Positions 58,701 through 64,000 of a stretch of 64,000 nucleotides of DNA are shown in pieces (the first letter of the stretch is position 1; each line of letters begins with the position of its first letter). Origin of the DNA: Rotaria sp. Silwood1. Its lineage: Eukaryota; Rotifera; Eurotatoria; Philodinida; Philodinidae. Below the pieces are notes generated by a model. That model ran no database searches and was not told where the DNA came from. It worked only from the letters and a program-made list of their open reading frames with translations. The DNA is taken from the NCBI GenBank assembly GCA_905250075.1, contig CAJNOP010000097.1:124001-188000 (forward strand), read 5' to 3'. The position numbers and the translations under genes were made by a program.

Positions 58701-61524
58701 CTTAGTCTTTTCAAGAAAAAGGGTGTCGATAGTGTTGCCTAGTCATATCAATTGATCGGTAGACTTCTCGAAGTTCTAAAACAGCCTTTCATCTCTCGCT
58801 GTAGACAGTAGCAAAATATTGGCGATGATGCTAACAGTAACAAGTAAAGTATCATCATATCTTCAAAATTTTGAGTGAATGCATAATCATTACGTACAAT
58901 AATTGTGAAATTGATTCCTATGTGTCATTGAACTATTAATTTGATTCCATATGCTATATTTGAATCATATATGTATATATTTGATTAATCATGCTAATAA
59001 TTTTTGTAGGTTTTACCGCATTCTCCATGAAGATTCGAATAGTACATTTATGAAACTTCCTACTGGGCACCGTTAGACCAATTTAGGAAAGTGAGTGCGT
59101 CAATATTTTAGATGGCTATAAGTAACCTTAGCAATTTGATCGGAAATATCTGACGTGTCCCTCCTTGTTATTTTTTAATCGACTTACTTGTATACGTTGC
59201 AAGTCAGCTATATTCATGATACTGCCAACAAAATAGTGTACTTTTGTGTAGTATCGTTTAAGGAGGGCTTCCATTTCGATGTCTGGTGTTTGCCTGTCAA
59301 TAGAAACCAAGAACATTGTGTTCATCAAAATTTTATTAAGATCGTACCTGTTAATGATGACAACATCGAGTTTCTCCGCTTGCTCGCGACCTTGATGGAG
59401 AAAATCATGAAGAAATGGTGTCAATGAATTTGGTGTGATATGACCACAGATGATAACATGACTAGAAAACAAATATGTTCGTATGTGGAAATATACATAA
59501 AACATACCGTTTGCCTCTGACTATCTTGAACTGACCAGCATATGGGCCTTTTGAACCAAATAGATTGGAAAATTCCGGAATCATCGTAGCAAATAGTGCC
59601 TTAATTTTTACAATTAATACTCGAATAGATAAAAATGAAATAGATATTTACCAATCCGCTTATGAGAAACAGAAGGACGAAAAATTTGCCTAGATAAGTC
59701 TTGCAAGAGATATCGCCGTACCCAACCTAACATCCGACAATGCTATATTTTGTTTTTGATCTTATTTAGAGTGTAACTCACTGTTGTCATGGTGATAATC
59801 ATAAAGTAGACTGTAGTAAAAATATCTAATTCTTGCGCATTACAAAAATTACAAAAGAAATCGCCTGAATTTTCAACCACGTGCACCAGACCGGCAGCCG
59901 CAAACCAAATAGCAACGAATTTCGATGCTAATTGAGTGATTCTAATCATGCGAGGACGTTCGATAATACCGATGTATTGTAAAATATCCGGAGTATTCAT
60001 CAAAGGTAGCGAACGCAGAAATCGTAATCCTTTAGAAATGAGAAATGATTTTAGTGGACCACAAAAAAAAGAAAGATCCAGTCAATTACCTATCCAACTT
60101 CGATTGAGATAGACAGCCATAAACGAAGGCGGAATTGTAAAGATATCAACAAGAGAGTGCAAAGTCAGCCAAAAACGTAGTTTGTTTCGTGCAGTAGCAA
60201 ACTAACATAGCCGTAAAAGAATATCAGTCAAACGCTAGATATAAACACTCACTCGAAGAAGGAAATAAACAAGAAAGATAACGTTGAGACTGAAATCAAT
60301 CTGCATGCTGATTGACTTCTGGAATATCGTGCATGATTCCATGTACCTAGGTAAAATAAAATACAAGATTCAATAACAGAAATTCGATCGAAAGGATATA
60401 AAAAAAACTACAAAGATAGTCACGTGTACATTCGAATCGTCGAATTCGGTGAACAGTCAGAATCAATACATCTCCCAATGGAGAAGCGATGAATGGACGA
60501 GTACAAAACGTTTTATAGAGTCGTCAGTTTGCGAAGATTCTGAAATCTTACCATTTTTTTGATTATCTAGGCATATGAGAACCATGATCTATCGATGAAC
60601 TATGATCAACTCGTGCTAGAGCCCTTGCAACTTCACTTGAAATCAATAGTCGTCTAAGCTACAATACTGCACTGTCATATACTCTAAGCTGAAGATTTGT
60701 GCCTATATAAGATATCATAATAAATTGCTTATAAACAAGTCATCAGTTTAGTTTCTATTGTTTTTACTGTAAGATCAGTTGAATATTTGTCAAAACTTTT
60801 GCTTCTAGTAATACAAAAAGATGATTCTCCACAGAGTCTTTTTGCAACTTACTCATGCGACAGTCTGAAAATAGAATGACGCTTGAAAGCAACAATAGCA
60901 TCTAAGAACCTAAAACTATCACTTAGACTTGATTGAAATAGGCACTCAAAAAGATATGCTGTTTTCTTCTGAATAGGATGTTTTCTTTTCATGCAAATAT
61001 TTACACTTACCTGCTTTGTTGTGTATCAGCACAGTATAGTATCAATGAGATAATATTGCACACAAAAATAATGCTGATCTAACAATGAAAGTCAAAGCTT
61101 AGTATGTTTGTTAATTCAAATACTAACGAGTGTTTTCCCCAATTTATTTTTGCCAGAAATAATATTATTTCCCCAATCTTTCATGTCTTCTATCGGATCA
61201 CATTGGTTGCTAGCGGTGTCATCAGCATCAGTAACATTTTTCTGTATTGATAATATATAAATGAAAAATGATATAATATAAATGTTGCATTATCGGGTTT
61301 CGTTTATTTGATTAGCTTACATTTTGGGTTTTTCTAGAGTGTTTGATACGACGATATTTAGCAAACAATTCTTGGACTTTATAATAAATGAGAAGAATCA
61401 TCAAACCACATAAAAAAGTAACCAATGATGATATAAGAAAGGCTGTCCACTTGCGTTTGCCATGACATAGTGGATCAAGATTTTTGTTTGCTTCATTTGG
61501 TGAACACGTTGGACAATTACCCAT
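52714..61524 (-). CDS. slo: Large-conductance (BK/Slo1) potassium channel alpha subunit
   Basis: A model of 28 exons, 3324 nt, 1107 residues, in phase throughout: 61524-61321, 61241-61128, 61078-61011, 60346-60253, 60201-60090, 60029-59782, 59726-59652, 59599-59508, 59461-59348, 59293-59188, 58478-58326, 58278-58162, 58106-58053, 56312-56203, 56157-55993, 55928-55843, 55784-55706, 55624-55538, 55328-55244, 55177-55078, 54713-54526, 54330-54060, 54006-53974, 53923-53870, 53812-53769, 53292-53098, 53044-52847, 52791-52714. S0 is near residues 25-50. Voltage-sensor residues D146, R160 and D179 are kept, but S4 reads [10 protein letters not shown]. The filter is TVGYGD (280-285). RCK1 ([13 protein letters not shown]) and RCK2 ([11 protein letters not shown]) are complete; the calcium bowl is replaced by EQGHTDEVD (917-925). 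The C terminus ([16 protein letters not shown]) is typical. It is a plasma-membrane K+ channel; voltage and calcium gating are probably altered. Confidence 0.93.
56313..58052. other. 1.7-kb intron of the BK channel gene
   Basis: The exons on either side join in phase (EAQEK then TQAWSW), matching the order in other Slo1 proteins. Inside are weak open stretches (a 61-codon plus-strand frame at 57302-57487; minus-strand [20 protein letters not shown] near 56590-56520). They do not fit the channel and have no known family. Confidence 0.55.
58279..58325 (-). other. 47-nt GC-AG intron in the BK channel gene
   Basis: The exon ends ...GAATATCGCAATAAG and the intron starts GCAAGTCAG; the acceptor is TTGCTTTAG before ATGAACGTTG. 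A GC donor with an otherwise strong consensus (AAG|GCAAGT) is the only way to keep both flanking conserved protein segments (LLEYRNK and PGWNMNEDE) in frame. Confidence 0.8.
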
Positions 61525-63656
61525 GCTTTCGAACTATTCACACAGATACGGATTCACTGTGACACAAACTATTCAATACAAATTTTACTTGATTGTAACA
61601 ATAATCTGAAAAATATTTAGAAAGATTCCCTGAATTGATCGATACTTTAAGACATCCAATAATTCATAATTGAAAGCTATTGAAAATAAGTATGATAGAA
61701 AGTTAAGCCAATCAGCACAGTACCAATTCAAATCAGTTTTTCATGCACTCTATGATCATTCTGAAGTAAAAATTTTGAATATGCAACAATGCTTGACTTG
61801 TGCATTTGAATTGCTATATTCGAATGAAGATCAATGATTAAAAACTACATATACAGATCAAAAAAGCCTCAAGTATGAATACAAACATTACTAGTAATTG
61901 GTACGTCTGTACCGTCAAATTTGGAATTCATTGAGAAAAAGTCGAAAGAAATTAACATGCAACTCAAGAATTGTTCTAGTTCTGCTCGGCAAAATTACAT
62001 AAAACCCTATGAAATATTACCCATAGCGTAATATCTGGAAAAATCTGTAAGCATACGAGATGGATCTTGTACTATGAAAACGGCAAAACCTACAGATTTT
62101 TCCTTCATAAAAAGGATAAATTTCTGTATTCAAACAAATGATGACACTTTCGAACAGTACTAGCAAACTTTTATTCACAAATAGAAACAAATGTTATCTC
62201 ATTTGATGAAATCATCGCGATGATATTCAAATTTCTTTTTGCCTAGTGACTTTTGACACATTTTGAACAATTTAAACAGTTCAATCGTGTTTCCCATTTT
62301 AATCTCATAGGAATGGCACCGAAAAATTTTCTGTTTTATTTGCATTCAACAGAATATAACCTATGAGTAATACGAATGCGAGATGTTATCTTTGATATGC
62401 TAATATCAAGCGCCTAATAATGGATTTCAATCATTTGAGAACGATAGGAAGTATTATCTAAAGCTTGACTTCGACAAAAAGTCGAGCCTTTCAAGTAGCA
62501 ATCATTACATTATGGAACTTGGTCTATGGTAACGCAAAGAAGTCGAGCTTTTACAATATTCATTTTGAATAATGTCAAATTAAGTATCAATGGAAAATCA
62601 TTCGTTTTGTATATACAGAAACAAATTCAAAGGAGTTATTCTTTTTAGATTCCACACTGACAATGGATCTATCAGTTTGAAAGGTCTGAGAATACAAAAA
62701 CTATTGAATTTTTTTTTCAAAATGTCACTGTCTCTGCAGTTGAAAAGATAAAATTTACTTCGCTTGTCGAGAATTTGACGTAAAGAATTCATGCAATCAT
62801 ACTTGATTAACTCTTGTTGCAATGGTTAATTTACTCACCAAGGTCTATTGAAACGTGGCTTTTTTTGTACAGTGAAGTGTGTTTTTTTCGACTATCTGAG
62901 AGAAGCGTAAACATGAAAGAAAAAAATACGATTGCTACTACCTTTTCAATTCTCTTACTACATCGAAACAAACGACATAAAAATGAGTCAAGAATATCAT
63001 AACTTATTTTATTCTGCAAAGGCAACAAAAAAAATCGATTCTTCATTCTCTCTTTTGCGTTCTACCACAGGTGATCGACTGTATGTATGTAATTCGAGCT
63101 ATCACCTAATTAACATGGTTTAATATGATAGCTACTATACGTGAGTAAAGAAATTAACATACGACCACCATCAAACACATCATATTTGTCCTCTGGTATA
63201 ACACCGTCAAGATAACACTACATTAAACGTCTAGTTCCATCTCATCATCTTCAGTTTTCTTATATATGTCGCTAAAAATATGTGTGTACAGAAATACATT
63301 TGATTCAATATAGATTGCACATAATGTTTGTCCTATCCGTTGTGCCAAAAATACTAAACTAGTGCACTGAGATCATCTGACTGCATTCTTGCATTGTGAT
63401 TTACCAGAAATTCGAATCTTATATTGGAATAGGCTTGTAGAGTGTTGTATCCTAATATAGAGCTTCTTATCAACAGAATATGTAAAGTTCGTATGTAATT
63501 TGATATTAATAAGCAAACACTTCTGCAGCATCAATAAAATTGCTTTGTTGATTCATTTTTTATCTATTGCAAATAATCTGAATATTTTGATTTTAAGTAT
63601 TCATTTACTATCGAGATTTATTCGATTCAAGTTCGAAAATAAATCGCGTCATCATC
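61525..63656. other. Upstream of the BK gene and beyond, nothing recognised
   Basis: AT-rich DNA with short, composition-driven frames. The BK channel promoter should lie just above 61524, but no element is recognised. Confidence 0.5.
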
Positions 63657-63836
63657 CTAAAAGTTCTTAAATGGTAAAATTTTATTCATTTTCAGTATGG
63701 TCGACCGATAGTTTTTCATTGCCTCTAGCACAGAGAAAGCATTTTCATTGATAGCCATCTTTAAACCGAACGTTAGATCATAAAACAGATTCGAACAATT
63801 TGCAACCGTAGGTATACACTGCAATTGACTGAAATA
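63657..63836 (-). CDS. Exon-like open stretch, family unknown
   Basis: About 57 codons are open and end in TAG. They read QCIPTVANCSNLFYDLTFGL, then KMAINENAFSVLEAMKNYRS, then TILKMNKILPFKNF. The balanced composition suggests real or recently lost coding sequence, possibly the last exon of a gene that runs beyond the window. No family is recognised. Confidence 0.35.
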   Translation of the reverse strand, partial: YFSQLQCIPTVANCSNLFYDLTFGLKMAINENAFSVLEAMKNYRSTILKMNKILPFKNF

Positions 63837-64000
63837 GAATCAATACTTCCGTCATCGTAGTGTTTACTGGAAGGATGTGGCTGTAGAGATTCGGATGTGG
63901 TCGAATAGACTGCTCTTGATCAACACTCACACCCAAACCCATACTGCTGTCGAAGTGTTAAAATCAGATTATACCTAAAATGGTCGTCTCATGTTGTCAT

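Noticed and set aside
61500..61524. N-myristoylation/palmitoylation of the BK channel (starts MGNCPTC)
   Set aside because: In Slo1 channels the N terminus before S0 is extracellular, so cytosolic N-myristoylation is not expected despite the motif.

Overview
The window is AT-rich metazoan nuclear DNA, most likely from a bdelloid rotifer (Adineta/Rotaria type). This rests on content and style: many introns of about 50-60 nt with GT-AG ends, single-exon genes of the ADP-ribosyltransferase plus TPR family that is expanded in bdelloids, decayed GPCR and VIT/vWA genes, scattered TGTGGG-type (bdelloid-telomere-like) motifs, and animal genes (Slo1/BK channel, PFKFB, alkaline ceramidase, a Rel-type factor). 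The species assignment is inference. A 100-N assembly gap lies at 32959-33058.

Left third (1-27 kb): gene-poor. It holds an LRR protein exon (2348-3027, -), a RING/TRAF-zinc-finger coiled-coil protein (6559-8127, -) with a long inverted repeat ending 2 bases from its stop codon (5909-6556), an alkaline ceramidase (11855-12859, -), a broken VIT/vWA gene (17300-19593, -), a broken rhodopsin-like GPCR (21441-22569, +) and a DUF3293-like protein (23718-24332, -).

Middle (27-46 kb): three ADP-ribosyltransferase/TPR genes. One on the minus strand (27538-29916) keeps the R-S-ExE catalytic signature and starts with an N-myristoylation-like sequence. Two lie in tandem on the plus strand: 40417-42963, whose catalytic signature is eroded and whose N-terminal domain is doubled, and 43146-44996, whose signature is intact. 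Between them are a degenerate minisatellite, telomere-like C-rich DNA, the gap, the C-terminal half of a PFKFB gene (33059-33667, +) and a small possibly ParA-like gene.

Right third (46-64 kb): two multi-exon genes that can be rebuilt from the sequence with every splice phase consistent. A ten-exon gene at 46973-51541 (+) encodes a 524-residue protein with a divergent Rel-homology-like domain. A 28-exon gene at 52714-61524 (-) encodes a 1107-residue BK (Slo1) potassium channel. The channel has a perfect selectivity filter but has lost the key S4 arginine (Arg to Pro) and the Asp-rich calcium bowl. The two genes converge on a cluster of three palindromes (51605-52182). No CRISPR array, rRNA, confident tRNA or intact transposon was seen.
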